Notes: generated from the letters alone by a model not told the origin. Numbered from the stretch's first letter, positions 20,868-30,220 are shown. The stretch is 64,000 bases of DNA from Kutzneria kofuensis (GCF_014203355.1 NZ_JACHIR010000001.1:2048038-2112037); one strand, 5' to 3'. Numbers and translations are program-made.

Positions 20868-22030
20868 CGGCGCGAGTTGCGCAGGCGCGAGAACAGGCCG
20901 TGACCGCGACCGTTGGTCGAGGACAGCTCCGGCTCCTCCTCGCCACGCAGCGCCGCCAGCTCACGCAGCAGCTCCGCCTGCTTGGCGTCCAGCTTCGTCG
21001 GCACCTCCACCTGGAGGTGCACGTACATGTCGCCGCGACCGTCGACACGGCCCGAGGAACGCAGCTTCGGCATGCCGCGGCCGGTCAGCACCAGCTCCGT
21101 GTTGGGCTGCGTGCCCGGCTCGATGCGCAGCTCCTCCGTGCCGTCCAGCGTCTTCAGCTGGAGCACCGCGCCCAGCGCCGCCGTCGTCACCGGGATGCGC
21201 AGCGTGCCGTGCAGGTTCGCGCCCTCACGCTCGAACGTGTCGTGCGGCAGCTCGTCCACCTCGACGTACAGGTCGCCCGCGGGGCCGCCGCCGGGGCCGA
21301 CCTCGCCCTGGCTGGCCAGGCGCACCCGCATGCCGTCGGCCACGCCGGCCGGGATCTGCACGGTGATGCTGCGGCGCGCGCGGATCCGGCCGTCACCCGA
21401 GCACTGCTGGCACGGGTCCGGGATCACCTCGCCGTAGCCGCGGCACACCGGGCACGGGCGGGCCGTGACGACCTGGCCGAGGAAGGAGCGCTGCACCGAC
21501 TGGATCTCGCCGCGGCCGTGACACGTGTCGCACGTCTGCGGCTTCGTGCCGGGGGCGCAGCCGCTGCCCTGGCAGTGGTCGCACAGCACGGCCGTGTCGA
21601 CCGTGATCTCACGGCTGACGCCCGTGAGGCACTCCTCCAGCGTCAGTTCCATGCGCAGCAAGGCATCCGAGCCCGGCTGCACCCGGCTGCGCGGCCCGCG
21701 GCCCGCGCCGCCGCCCGTCGCCGCGCCGAAGAAGGCGTCCATGATGTCGCCGAGGCCGAAGCCCGCGCCGCCGAACGGGTCGCGCATGCCGGCCCCGCCG
21801 CCACCCGGTCCGCCGCCCAGCGGGTCGCCGCCCAGGTCGACGATCTTCCGCTTCTGCGGGTCGGACAGCACCTCGTACGCGGCCGTGACCTCACGGAAGC
21901 GCTGCTGCGCCTGCTCGTCCGGGTTGACGTCCGGGTGCAGTTCCCGGGCGAGCTTGCGGTACGCGCGCTTCAACTCCTCGGGGGTCGCATCCTGGCTGAC
22001 CCCCAGCGTGCCGTAATAGTCCCTGGCCAC
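20864..22030 (-). CDS. dnaJ: Chaperone DnaJ (DnaJ2 type)
   Basis: Type I Hsp40 co-chaperone of DnaK, 388 residues. The J domain has the HPD motif in [11 protein letters not shown], a Gly-rich linker spans about residues 70-115, and the zinc region has four CxxCxGxG repeats: [24 protein letters not shown] and CQQCSGDG. The two C-terminal substrate-binding barrels follow. The N-terminus [20 protein letters not shown] is canonical. It lies 55 bp after hrcA, the usual heat-shock operon with its own repressor, and couples to rsmE. Confidence 0.97.
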   Translation of the reverse strand: MARDYYGTLGVSQDATPEELKRAYRKLARELHPDVNPDEQAQQRFREVTAAYEVLSDPQKRKIVDLGGDPLGGGPGGGGAGMRDPFGGAGFGLGDIMDAFFGAATGGGAGRGPRSRVQPGSDALLRMELTLEECLTGVSREITVDTAVLCDHCQGSGCAPGTKPQTCDTCHGRGEIQSVQRSFLGQVVTARPCPVCRGYGEVIPDPCQQCSGDGRIRARRSITVQIPAGVADGMRVRLASQGEVGPGGGPAGDLYVEVDELPHDTFEREGANLHGTLRIPVTTAALGAVLQLKTLDGTEELRIEPGTQPNTELVLTGRGMPKLRSSGRVDGRGDMYVHLQVEVPTKLDAKQAELLRELAALRGEEEPELSSTNGRGHGLFSRLRNSRR

Positions 22031-22085
22031 CTTGTTTCCAGTCCTCCTGCCGGATCCGCGCGGACCCGGCCCGTTAGCTGTCGGG

Positions 22086-23108
22086 CTAGCGCCCGGTCAG
22101 GATGTCGCCCACGTAGTTGGCCACCGCGTGCACGGCCGCCATGGCGCCCGGGTAGTCCATCCTCGTCGGCCCCACAACGCCCATACCCCCGAGCAATGTT
22201 CCCTTACCGCCGTAGCCGATCGAGACCACGGAGGTGCTGCGCAGGTCCTCGGCCTCGTTCTCGCCGCCGATGCGGACCGTCACCGTGCCCGGGTCGCTGA
22301 CCGCCGCCAGCAGGCGCAACACCACCACCTGCTCCTCCAGGGCCTCCAGCACCTGGCGCAGCGAGCCCGGGAAGTCCGCCACGTTACGCGTCAGGTTCGC
22401 CGTGCCGCCCAGCAGCAGGCGCTCCTCCGGGTGTTCCACCAGTGTCTCCACCAACACCGTCGACACCCGCAGCATCGCGTTGCGCAGCTCAGCCGGCACC
22501 TGCGCCGGCAGCTCCGCCACCCGGGCCGAGGCCTCCGTCAGCCGCTGGCCGCCCATCGCCGCGTTCAGCAGGGCCCGGATCTGCGCCGTGCCCTCGTCGT
22601 CGATCACGTCGCCCAGGTCCACCATGCGCTGGTCCACCCGGCCCGCGTCGGTGATCAGCACCAGCATCAGGCGGGCCGGTGTGAGCTGCACGACCTCCAG
22701 GTGCCGGACCGTCGAGCGGGTCAGCGTCGGGTACTGGATCACCGCCACCTGGCGGGTCAGCTGGGCCAGCAGCCGGACGCTGCGCCTGAGCACGTCGTCC
22801 AGATCGACCGCGCCCTCCAGGAAGCTCTGGATCGCCCGGCGCTCCGCCGTCGACAGCGGCTTCACCTCGCTGATCCGGTCCACGAACAGCCGGTACCCCT
22901 TGTCCGTGGGCACCCGGCCCGCGCTCGTGTGCGGCTGCGTGATGTAGCCGTCCTCCTCCAGCGCCGCCATGTCGTTGCGCACCGTCGCGCTCGACACACC
23001 CAGGTTGTGCCGCTCGACCAGCGCCTTCGACCCCACCGGCTCCTGATTGGAGACGTAGTCCGCGACGATCGCACGCAACACCTCGAAGCGGCGCTCATCA
23101 GCGTTCAC
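22086..23108 (-). CDS. hrcA: Heat-inducible transcription repressor HrcA
   Basis: A 340-residue repressor that binds CIRCE operators of groESL-type operons. The N-terminal winged helix reads [60 protein letters not shown], complete with the [12 protein letters not shown] signature. The C-terminal GAF-like domain ends [27 protein letters not shown]. No CIRCE element (TTAGCACTC-N9-GAGTGCTAA) is visible in the 139 bp upstream, so the operon may not be autoregulated by a standard site. It is divergent from the MazF-type pair. Confidence 0.96.
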   Translation of the reverse strand: MNADERRFEVLRAIVADYVSNQEPVGSKALVERHNLGVSSATVRNDMAALEEDGYITQPHTSAGRVPTDKGYRLFVDRISEVKPLSTAERRAIQSFLEGAVDLDDVLRRSVRLLAQLTRQVAVIQYPTLTRSTVRHLEVVQLTPARLMLVLITDAGRVDQRMVDLGDVIDDEGTAQIRALLNAAMGGQRLTEASARVAELPAQVPAELRNAMLRVSTVLVETLVEHPEERLLLGGTANLTRNVADFPGSLRQVLEALEEQVVVLRLLAAVSDPGTVTVRIGGENEAEDLRSTSVVSIGYGGKGTLLGGMGVVGPTRMDYPGAMAAVHAVANYVGDILTGR

Positions 23109-23233
23109 GCGGCGTCACCTCCGGGCCTGTCGACAAGTGCTCACGACAAGTTTACGGAGCGGGGTGGGCTCAGGGGTCACCTGTCGCCGACTTCGCAGCT
23201 CACATAGTACGTCATGCGTGCAGCAGAATGTGC

Positions 23234-23247
23234 GGCATAATCATGCC
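23234..23247. promoter_or_regulatory. Inverted repeat at the start of the toxin-antitoxin operon
   Basis: GGCAT-AATC-ATGCC is a perfect 5-bp inverted repeat directly before the ATG at 23248, and it contains CATAAT (23236-23241), a good -10 hexamer. An operator overlapping the promoter is typical of autoregulated toxin-antitoxin genes. If this -10 is used, the mRNA would be leaderless or nearly so. Confidence 0.4.
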
Positions 23248-23544
23248 ATGTCAACTGCGGCACGACGGGAGAGCATCCCGCTCACCGACGACGACCTCGC
23301 CGTTCTGGAACGCCTGCTGCAGAGCTCCAGCCTGGAGCGGCGGGCACTCGAGCAGCTGTCCGACGAGGTCGGGGACTCGAAGGCGGCGGTGCTGCACGCG
23401 TTGCTGGTCGTCGGCATCGACGCCGTACGGGAACGGGCGCGCGAGGACGGCTACCGCGAGCTGCTGGCGTCGCGGGACGCCGATGACGAGGCGGAGATCC
23501 GCACCGCACGGCGCCGGCAGATGGCCGACTGGGGTGACGAGTGA
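23248..23544 (+). CDS. Antitoxin of a MazF-like pair
   Basis: A 98-residue acidic, helical protein with a compact N-terminal domain (IPLTDDDLAVLERLLQSSSLERRALEQLSDEVGDSKAAVLHALLVVGIDAVRERA) and a charged C-terminal tail (DADDEAEIRTARRRQMADWGDE) of the sort that wraps the toxin. The N-terminal part may be a ribbon-helix-helix or helix-turn-helix DNA-binding domain. It overlaps the toxin by 4 bp (GTGA), the normal order antitoxin then toxin. ATG 23248 is chosen because the coding character begins there. Confidence 0.7.
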   Translation: MSTAARRESIPLTDDDLAVLERLLQSSSLERRALEQLSDEVGDSKAAVLHALLVVGIDAVRERAREDGYRELLASRDADDEAEIRTARRRQMADWGDE

Positions 23545-23879
23545 CCCGCACCCACGGCGGCGTCTCGCGCATCGTCCGGGGCCGCGTGTACGGGGCGGAG
23601 CTCGGCGACCTGCCGGAGAAGTACTACCTCGCGGTGTCCAACAACCAGCGCAACCACGTGCTGGACAGCTTCCTCGCCGTGCGGCTCACCACATCGCCGA
23701 AGCCGACGCTGGACACGATCGTCGAGTTGGAAGCGGCGGATGCGCCGTGGACAGGGCGGATCCTGTGCGACGACCTCGTGACGGTTTATCGGGATGAGGT
23801 GACGCGCGACATGGGGGCACTCCGGCAGGCCACGATGCTCCAGGTCAACCAGGCCCTCCGCAACGCGCTGGCGCTGTGA
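23541..23879 (+). CDS. MazF/PemK-like endoribonuclease toxin
   Basis: A 112-residue protein of the MazF/PemK/CcdB fold: the opening VSRIVRGRVYGAELGD, the central YYLAVSNNQRNHVLDSFLAVRLTT with the conserved VSN strand, and the ending LCDDLVTVYRDEVTRDMGALRQATMLQVNQALRNAL, which matches the D-x-x-x-x-V-x-x-x-x-L signature. Relatives cut mRNA or tRNA at short specific sequences. Its GTG start lies within the antitoxin stop. The basic patch expected for RNA binding is modest, so activity is probable but untested. Confidence 0.75.
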   Translation: MTRTHGGVSRIVRGRVYGAELGDLPEKYYLAVSNNQRNHVLDSFLAVRLTTSPKPTLDTIVELEAADAPWTGRILCDDLVTVYRDEVTRDMGALRQATMLQVNQALRNALAL

Positions 23880-23890
23880 CCAAATCGGGG

Positions 23891-25108
23891 TTACGGCAGC
23901 AGGCGGTGGACTACGGCGTCGGCGAGCAGGCGGCCGCGGGGGGTGAGGACGCAGCGGCCGGCGGACAGGGCGGCGGGGTCGAGGAGGCCGTCGGCGGCGC
24001 AAGTGGAAGCGGCGGCCAGGCCGGCGGGGTCAAGGGCCTCGACGGGGAGGCCGGAGGAGAGGCGGAGTTCCAACAGGACCCGTTCGACGCGGCGGTCCTC
24101 GGAAGTCAGGGTCTCCCGGCCGGCGGCGGGTGAGCGGCCGGCGGCCAGCTCGGCGGCGTACTTGGCGGGGTGTTTGACGTTCCACCACCGAACGCCGCCG
24201 ACGTGGCTGTGGGCCCCGGGACCGGCGCCCCACCAGTCGCCGCCCTGCCAGTAGATGATGTTGTGCCGGCACTGGGCTTCGACCGACGACGCCCAGTTGG
24301 AGACCTCGTACCAACGCAGCCCGGCGGACTCCAGGGCGGCGTCGACCATCTCGTAGTACGAAGCGAGCACGTCGTCGTCGGGGGCGGGGAGCTCGCCACG
24401 GGTGACCCGCCGGGCCAGCGCCGTGCCGTCCTCGACGATCAACGCGTAGGCGGACACGTGGTCGACCCCGGCGGACAGGACGGCGTCCAGAGACGCCTGG
24501 AGGTCGGCGGGCCGCTCCCCCGGCGTGCCGTAGATGAGATCCAGGTTCACGTGGGAGAAGCCGGCGGCGAAGGCCTCGCGGGCGGCGGCGACGGGACGGC
24601 CGGAGGTGTGCTTGCGGTCGAGCACGGCCAGCACGTGCGGGGCGGCGGACTGCATGCCGAGGGACACGCGGGTGTAACCGGCGTCACGGATCGCGGCGAA
24701 GAACTCGGGAGAGGTGGATTCCGGGTTGGACTCCGTCGTCACCTCGGCACCCGAAGACAACCCGAAGGACGCACGGACGGCGTCGAGAACGGACGCGAGA
24801 CCGTCGGCGCCGAGCAGCGAAGGGGTGCCACCGCCGACGAAGACGGTGTCGGCTGAGGGAGCGGCGCCCAGGACGGCGGCGGCGAGGTCCAACTCCCGGC
24901 GCAGGCCGTCCAGCCAGCTCTGGGGTGAGGCGGAAGACCCGAGCTCTCCCGGCGTGTAGGTGTTGAAGTCACAGTAGCCGCAGCGCACCGCGCAGAACGG
25001 GACATGCACGTACACGCCGAACGGACGGCTGCCGAGTCCACGCAGGGCGGACGACGGCAGCGCCCCGTCGGCGGGGGCGGGATCGGCTACGGGAAGAGCT
25101 GAGGGCAC
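23891..25108 (-). CDS. hemW: Radical SAM heme chaperone HemW (HemN-like)
   Basis: A 405-residue radical-SAM protein with the 4Fe-4S motif CAVRCGYC (CxxxCxxC) after VYVHVPF, the SAM-binding VFVGGGTPSLL and TTESNPEST strands, and the HemW-type NLDLIYGTPGE and CRHNIIYWQGGDWWGAGPGAHSH segments. The last part is shared by the HemN family, but the CxxxCxxC spacing, lacking the extra Cys of oxygen-independent coproporphyrinogen oxidase (CxxxCxxCxC), favours HemW, a heme-delivery chaperone. M. tuberculosis Rv2388c is at the same place. The window does not show other heme genes. Confidence 0.92.
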   Translation of the reverse strand: MPSALPVADPAPADGALPSSALRGLGSRPFGVYVHVPFCAVRCGYCDFNTYTPGELGSSASPQSWLDGLRRELDLAAAVLGAAPSADTVFVGGGTPSLLGADGLASVLDAVRASFGLSSGAEVTTESNPESTSPEFFAAIRDAGYTRVSLGMQSAAPHVLAVLDRKHTSGRPVAAAREAFAAGFSHVNLDLIYGTPGERPADLQASLDAVLSAGVDHVSAYALIVEDGTALARRVTRGELPAPDDDVLASYYEMVDAALESAGLRWYEVSNWASSVEAQCRHNIIYWQGGDWWGAGPGAHSHVGGVRWWNVKHPAKYAAELAAGRSPAAGRETLTSEDRRVERVLLELRLSSGLPVEALDPAGLAAASTCAADGLLDPAALSAGRCVLTPRGRLLADAVVHRLLP

Positions 25109-25265
25109 ACCCCCAGTCTCCCCGACGACGCAGCGCGATCACCGCGTCACCTGCGGTCATATGTCGGAACCCGCTGTATAGCACCTCACCAGGGGCTTCG
25201 TGAACCACGTCCCACCATCCGGTTGGCGGTGGACCACACCGTGGACGCGTGGCACGCTAGGAAAC

Positions 25266-25355
25266 ATGTCTGCGCTGGAACTTCGCCTGGTGGTCCGCCG
25301 CCACGTCGACTTCCAGCGTGTCTCCAGCGCGATGTGCGGGCTTTCCGTCAGGTAG
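25266..25355 (+). CDS. 29-residue Cys-containing leader peptide of the sulfur operon
   Basis: An ATG at 25266 opens a 29-codon frame whose product contains LRLVVRRHVDFQRVSSAMC followed by GLSVR and a stop. The core RRHVDxxRVSSAxC is the hallmark of the small actinobacterial 'putative leader peptide' family found ahead of sulfur and cysteine genes. It sits 114 bp before sirA in the same direction. Ribosome pausing at its single Cys codon near the end could control the downstream operon by attenuation when Cys-tRNA is short. The A-rich stretch TAGGAAAC just upstream suggests leaderless or near-leaderless translation. Confidence 0.75.
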   Translation: MSALELRLVVRRHVDFQRVSSAMCGLSVR

Positions 25356-25469
25356 CCCGTAGCCGTTCGCACGATCTCGCCGGCGCGGGTCACGCCGGCG
25401 AAGCGTCCCCCACCACACCAGGGACTTCGTTGCGCGTGCCCAGCGCCCCGAACCCCGGAGGACGCCAGC

Positions 25470-27152
25470 ATGGTCCCCCCAGCAGCACCCCCGAAGCGCG
25501 GTCACGCACGCCGGGGCGAGGGGCAGTGGGCCCTTGGCTACCGCGAGCCGCTCAACCCGAACGAGCGCAGCAAGAAGGACGACAACCCGCTGAACGTCCG
25601 GGCGCGGATCGAGAACATCTACGCGCACGGCGGCTTCGACTCCATCGACCCCGCCGACCTGCGGGGCCGGTTCCGCTGGTACGGCCTGTACACGCAGCGC
25701 AAGCCGGGCATCGACGGCGGCCGCACGGCCGTGCTCGAGCCGGAGGAGCTGGACGACCGCTACTTCATGATGCGGGTCCGGGTCGACGGCGGCGCGCTCA
25801 CCACCGAGCAGCTGCGGGTGATCGGCGAGATCAGCGAGCTGTACGCGCGGGACACCGCGGACATCACCGACCGGCAGAACATCCAGCTGCACTGGGTCCG
25901 CATCGAGGACGTACCCACCATCTGGCAGAAGCTGGAGGCGGTGGGCCTGTCCACCACGGAGGCGTGCGGCGACTGCCCGCGCGTGATCCTGGGCTCCCCG
26001 GTCGCCGGCATCCACCGTGACGAGATCATCGACGGCAGCTGGGCGGTGGACGAGATCTACCGCCGCTACATCGGCGACCCGGCCTTCTCCAACCTGCCCC
26101 GCAAGTTCAAGACGGCCATCTCGGGCATGCAGGACATCGTGCACGAGATCAACGACGTCGCGTTCGTCGGCGTCGACCACCCCGAGCACGGGCCGGGCTT
26201 CGACGTGTGGGTCGGCGGCGGCCTGTCCACCAACCCGATGCTGGCCAAGCGCCTGGGCGCCTGGGTTCCCCTCGACGAGGTGCCCGAGGTCTGGGCGGGC
26301 ATCGTGAGCATCTTCCGCGACTACGGCTACCGCCGGCTGCGCCACCGCGCCCGCATCAAGTTCCTGGTGGCGGACTGGGGCCCGGAGCGGTTCCGCGAGG
26401 TGCTGGAGACCGAGTACCTGAAGCGGCCGCTGGTCGACGGCCCGGCGCCGGTGGCGCAGGCCGCGCCGGACGACCACGTCGGCGTGCACGAGCAGAAGGA
26501 CGGCAGGTTCTTCGTCGGCGGCGCCCCGATCGCCGGCCGTGTTTCCGGCTCGACGCTGGTGGAGGTGGCCAAGGCCGCCGAGCGCGCCGGCTCGGGCCGG
26601 GTTCGCCTGACGCCGCTGCAGAAGCTGCTGGTGCTGGACGTTCCCGCGGCCGAGGTGGAGTCGCTGACCACGGACCTGGAGAAGCAGGGCCTGCAGGTCA
26701 ACCCGTCGCCGTGGCGGCGGTCCACACTGGCCTGCACCGGCATCGAGTTCTGCAAGCTGGCGATCGTCGAGACGAAGCGCCGCGCGGCCGACCTGATCGC
26801 GGCGCTGGAGGACCGGCTGGCCGACCTGAACGCGCAGCTGGAGACGCCGGTGACGGTGCACATCAACGGCTGCCCCAACTCCTGCGCCCGGATCCAGACC
26901 GCGGACATCGGCCTGAAGGGCCAGATCGTCACGGACGCGGACGGCAACCAGGGCGAGGGCTACCAGGTGCACCTGGGCGGCGGCCTCGGCCTCGACTCCG
27001 GTTTCGGCCGGAAGCTGCGCGGCCACAAGGTTTCCGCGGCCGAGCTGAACGACTACGTGGAGCGGGTGGTGCGCCGCTTCGTCGAGCAGCGCGCCGACGG
27101 CGAGCGGTTCGCCCAGTGGGCGGCCCGCGCCGAGGAGGCGGATCTGCGATGA
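25470..27152 (+). CDS. sirA: Ferredoxin-dependent sulfite reductase
   Basis: A 560-residue siroheme and 4Fe-4S reductase that converts sulfite to sulfide in assimilation. The two ferredoxin-like half-repeats are recognised by HWVRIEDVPTIW and LTPLQKLLVLDVP. The cluster ligands are Cys422 and Cys428 (CTGIEFC) and Cys468 and Cys472 (NGCPNSC). RxR-type siroheme-binding residues occur in the TDRQNIQLHW region. ATG 25470 has GGAGG at the right distance. Relatives were long annotated as nitrite reductase (nirA), but the linked cysH, cysDN and chelatase point to sulfite. It opens the operon after the leader peptide. Confidence 0.95.
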   Translation: MVPPAAPPKRGHARRGEGQWALGYREPLNPNERSKKDDNPLNVRARIENIYAHGGFDSIDPADLRGRFRWYGLYTQRKPGIDGGRTAVLEPEELDDRYFMMRVRVDGGALTTEQLRVIGEISELYARDTADITDRQNIQLHWVRIEDVPTIWQKLEAVGLSTTEACGDCPRVILGSPVAGIHRDEIIDGSWAVDEIYRRYIGDPAFSNLPRKFKTAISGMQDIVHEINDVAFVGVDHPEHGPGFDVWVGGGLSTNPMLAKRLGAWVPLDEVPEVWAGIVSIFRDYGYRRLRHRARIKFLVADWGPERFREVLETEYLKRPLVDGPAPVAQAAPDDHVGVHEQKDGRFFVGGAPIAGRVSGSTLVEVAKAAERAGSGRVRLTPLQKLLVLDVPAAEVESLTTDLEKQGLQVNPSPWRRSTLACTGIEFCKLAIVETKRRAADLIAALEDRLADLNAQLETPVTVHINGCPNSCARIQTADIGLKGQIVTDADGNQGEGYQVHLGGGLGLDSGFGRKLRGHKVSAAELNDYVERVVRRFVEQRADGERFAQWAARAEEADLR

Positions 27153-27295
27153 GTGAGCGGGCTGTGCCGTTCTACTGCCCGTACTGCGGGGACGAGGACC
27201 TGCGTCCCGAGGAGGAGCCGCACGCGGCGTGGCGCTGCGCCTCGTGCTGCCGGGTGTTCACCGTGAAGTTCGTCGGACTGGTGGTGACGAAGTGA
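27149..27295 (+). CDS. 48-residue zinc-ribbon protein of the sulfite reduction operon
   Basis: A tiny protein with two Cys pairs, CPYCG near residue 10 and CASCCR near residue 30, in a zinc-ribbon arrangement ending VKFVGLVVTK. It overlaps sirA (ATGA) and cysH (GTGA) by 4 bp on each side, so it is made in fixed ratio with them. The same gene sits between sulfite reductase and cysH in Streptomyces operons, from memory. It may act as an assembly or electron-transfer accessory; no function is established. Confidence 0.75.
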   Translation: MSERAVPFYCPYCGDEDLRPEEEPHAAWRCASCCRVFTVKFVGLVVTK

Positions 27296-27978
27296 GCGCG
27301 GATCTGAGGGAGTTCGCCGAGAAGGCGTCGGCGGAGCTGGCCGACGCGACCGCGGCCGAGGCGCTGGCCTGGACGGCGGCGAACTTCGGCGAGTCGTGGA
27401 TCGTCGCGTCCAACATGCAGGACGCGGTGCTGATCGACCTGGCGGCGCAGGTGAAGCCGGACGTGGACGTGCTGTTCCTGGAGACCGGCTACCACTTCCC
27501 GGAGACCATCGGCACCCGGGACGCGGTCGCCACCGTCTACCCGAAGCTGAACATCGTCAACGCCCAGGCCGAGCAGTCCGTCGCCGACCAGGAGGCGGAG
27601 TTCGGGCTGCTCAACCAGACCGCGCCGGACCGCTGCTGCTTCCTGCGCAAGGTGGTGCCGCTGCGGCAGACCCTGGCGCGCTATGACGCCTGGGTGACCG
27701 GCGTGCGCCGGGTGGACGCGCCGACCCGGGCCAACACCCCGATCGTGCAGTGGGACGAGCGCAACGGGCTGGTCAAGGTCAACCCGATCGCGCCGTGGAG
27801 CGACGACGAGTTCAACGCCTACATCGCCGATCACGGCATTCTGGAGAACCCGTTGGTGAGCGAGGGATATCTGTCCATCGGCTGCGCCCCGTGCACGGCC
27901 AAGCCGCTGCCGGGCGCGGATCCGCGCAGCGGCCGCTGGGCCGGCCGGTCGAAGACGGAGTGTGGTCTGCATGGCTGA
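27292..27978 (+). CDS. cysH: Adenylylsulfate (APS) reductase
   Basis: A 228-residue thioredoxin-dependent reductase that turns APS into sulfite and AMP. The 4Fe-4S signature of APS reductases, absent from PAPS reductases, is present as DRCCFLRK and CAPCTAK, and the C-terminal catalytic Cys is in TECGLHG. The PP-loop-like region DVDVLFLETGYHFPET fits. GTG 27292 overlaps the zinc-ribbon stop. Because it uses APS directly, no CysC kinase is needed, and none is fused to cysN or found in the operon. Confidence 0.96.
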   Translation: MSADLREFAEKASAELADATAAEALAWTAANFGESWIVASNMQDAVLIDLAAQVKPDVDVLFLETGYHFPETIGTRDAVATVYPKLNIVNAQAEQSVADQEAEFGLLNQTAPDRCCFLRKVVPLRQTLARYDAWVTGVRRVDAPTRANTPIVQWDERNGLVKVNPIAPWSDDEFNAYIADHGILENPLVSEGYLSIGCAPCTAKPLPGADPRSGRWAGRSKTECGLHG

Positions 27979-28879
27979 AACCCTGGCCATCGCCGACAAC
28001 CTGGACGCCCTGGAGTCCGAGGCGATCCACATCTTCCGTGAGGTGGCGGGCGAGTTCGACCGGCCGGTGATCCTGTTCTCCGGCGGCAAGGACTCGACGC
28101 TGCTGCTACACCTGGCGATCAAGGCGTTCTGGCCGGCGCCGGTGCCGTTCGCGCTGCTGCACGTGGACACCGGCCACAACTTCCCGGAGGTCATCGAGTT
28201 CCGGGACAAGGTCGTGGCCGAGCACGGGCTGCGGCTTGAGGTCGCGGCCGTGCAGGAGTGGATCGACGACGGCCGGCTCCAGGAGCGCCCGGACGGCACC
28301 CGCAACCCGCTGCAGACGGTGCCGCTGCTGGACTCCATCACCGCGCACAAGTTCGACGCGGTGTTCGGCGGCGGCCGCCGCGACGAGGAGCGGGCCCGGG
28401 CCAAGGAGCGCATCTTCAGCCTGCGCAACGCCTTCGGCCAGTGGGAGCCGCGCCGGCAGCGGCCGGAGCTGTGGAACCTGTACAACGGCCGGCACCGTCC
28501 GGGCGAGCACGTGCGGGTGTTCCCGCTGTCCAACTGGACCGAGCTGGACGTCTGGCACTACATCGAGCGCGAGAACATCGAGCTCCCGCAGATCTACTAC
28601 GCCCACGAGCGCGAGGTGTACCTGCGCGACGGCATGTGGCTCGCCGAGGGTCCGTGGGGTGGCCCTCGGGACGGGGAGACGTTGGTGCGCAAGACGGTTC
28701 GGTACCGCACCGTGGGCGACGGCTCGTGCACCGGGGCCGTGGAGTCCACCGCCGCCACCATTGCCGACGTCATCGCGGAGGTCGCCGCGTCGCGGCTGAC
28801 CGAGCGCGGCGCGACCCGCGCCGACGACCGGATGTCCGAGGCCGCCATGGAGGACCGGAAGCGGGAGGGCTACTTCTAA
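27971..28879 (+). CDS. cysD: Sulfate adenylyltransferase subunit 2
   Basis: Catalytic subunit of ATP sulfurylase, 302 residues. The PP-loop SGGKDSTLLLHLA binds ATP, and the segments HVDTGHNFPEVIEFRD, GGGRRDEERARAKERIFS and FPLSNWTELDVWHYI are family landmarks. The terminal DRMSEAAMEDRKREGYF is the usual CysD ending. The ATG lies 8 bp inside cysH and the stop overlaps the cysN ATG by one base (TAATG). It works with CysN, whose GTP hydrolysis drives APS formation. Confidence 0.96.
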   Translation: MAETLAIADNLDALESEAIHIFREVAGEFDRPVILFSGGKDSTLLLHLAIKAFWPAPVPFALLHVDTGHNFPEVIEFRDKVVAEHGLRLEVAAVQEWIDDGRLQERPDGTRNPLQTVPLLDSITAHKFDAVFGGGRRDEERARAKERIFSLRNAFGQWEPRRQRPELWNLYNGRHRPGEHVRVFPLSNWTELDVWHYIERENIELPQIYYAHEREVYLRDGMWLAEGPWGGPRDGETLVRKTVRYRTVGDGSCTGAVESTAATIADVIAEVAASRLTERGATRADDRMSEAAMEDRKREGYF

Positions 28880-30207
28880 TGAGCCAGTTGCTGAGGTTGG
28901 CCACCGCGGGGAGCGTCGACGACGGAAAGTCCACTCTGGTCGGTCGACTGCTGTACGACACCAAGTCGGTGCTGGCCGACACACTGGACGCGGTGCACCG
29001 GGCGTCCGCCGACCGCGGACTGTCCACTCCGGACCTGTCGCTGCTGGTGGACGGACTGCGCTCGGAGCGGGAGCAGGGCATCACCATCGACGTGGCCTAC
29101 CGGTACTTCGCCACGCCGAAGCGGTCCTTCGTGCTCGCCGACACGCCTGGGCACGTCCAGTACACCCGCAACACCGTCACCGGCGCGTCCACCGCGCAGC
29201 TGGGCGTGCTGTTGGTCGACGCCCGCAACGGCGTGGTGGAGCAGACCCGCCGGCACGCGGCCGTGCTGGCGCTGCTCGGCGTGCCGCAGCTGGTGCTGGC
29301 GGTGAACAAGATCGACCTGGTCGGCTACGACGAGCAGACGTATCGCCGTATCGCCAAGGAGTTCACCGCGCACGCCACCGAGCTGGGCTACCCCGAGTCG
29401 AACGTGGTGACCATCCCGGTGTCGGCGCTGGTCGGCGACAACGTGGTGGACCGCAGCGACCAGACGCCGTGGTACGACGGCCCGACCCTGTTGGAGCACC
29501 TGGAGAACGTGCCGGTGCACGCGGACGCCGAGGACGCTCCGTTCCGGTTCCCGGTGCAGTACGTGATCCGCCCGCGCACCGCCGAGTTCCCGGACTACCG
29601 CGGCTACGCCGGCCAGATCGCCGCCGGCAAGGTCAGCGTCGGCGACGAGGTCGTGGTGCTGCCCTCGGGCATCTCCACCACGGTCACCGGGATCGACTCG
29701 CCGCACGGACCGAAACAGTCGGCGGAGTCCGGCGAGTCCGTGACGTTGTTGCTGGCCGACGATGTGGACATCTCGCGCGGCGACCTGATCGCCGCCGCGT
29801 CGGCGCCGCCGCGGCTGTCCGACGAGTTCGACGCGACGCTGTGCTGGCTCGGCGACAAGCCGCTGCGACCCGGCGCGCGGGTGCTGGTCAAGCACGGCGC
29901 GCGCACGGTGCAGGCGCTGGTGACCGAGCTGCGGTCCCGTTTCGACGAGCAGACACTGTCCAGCGTGGACGGACCAGAGTCATTGTCACTGAACGATATC
30001 GGTCGTGTCGTGGTGCGTAGCGCGGAGCAGCTGCCGATCGATGACTATGCGGACAGCCGCCGCACCGGGGCGTTCCTGGTGATCGACCCCGCCGACGGCA
30101 GCACGCTCGCCGGTGGACTCGTCGGCGCGCCGCTGTCCCAGTTGGACCAGCCCGAACTGACCGAGGCCGATCCGGCCGCCCAGGACCTCGTCTCCCCCGG
30201 CCCCTGA
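28879..30207 (+). CDS. cysN: Sulfate adenylyltransferase subunit 1 (GTPase)
   Basis: EF-Tu-like GTPase subunit of ATP sulfurylase, 442 residues. G1 is AGSVDDGKST, switch II DTPGHVQYTRN, and G4 NKID; SEREQGITIDVAYRYF is the switch I region. Two beta-barrel domains follow. The protein ends after the second barrel, so the C-terminal APS kinase domain found in mycobacterial CysNC is absent, matching the use of APS reductase. It forms a heterodimer with CysD and is fully coupled to it. Confidence 0.95.
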   Translation: MSQLLRLATAGSVDDGKSTLVGRLLYDTKSVLADTLDAVHRASADRGLSTPDLSLLVDGLRSEREQGITIDVAYRYFATPKRSFVLADTPGHVQYTRNTVTGASTAQLGVLLVDARNGVVEQTRRHAAVLALLGVPQLVLAVNKIDLVGYDEQTYRRIAKEFTAHATELGYPESNVVTIPVSALVGDNVVDRSDQTPWYDGPTLLEHLENVPVHADAEDAPFRFPVQYVIRPRTAEFPDYRGYAGQIAAGKVSVGDEVVVLPSGISTTVTGIDSPHGPKQSAESGESVTLLLADDVDISRGDLIAAASAPPRLSDEFDATLCWLGDKPLRPGARVLVKHGARTVQALVTELRSRFDEQTLSSVDGPESLSLNDIGRVVVRSAEQLPIDDYADSRRTGAFLVIDPADGSTLAGGLVGAPLSQLDQPELTEADPAAQDLVSPGP

Positions 30208-30220
30208 AAGAGGCAACCCC

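Noticed and set aside
23109-23247. CIRCE operator upstream of hrcA
   Set aside because: No TTAGCACTC-N9-GAGTGCTAA match or close variant is visible in the interval.
28879-30207. CysNC fusion with APS kinase
   Set aside because: The frame ends after the second beta-barrel domain; no kinase P-loop follows.
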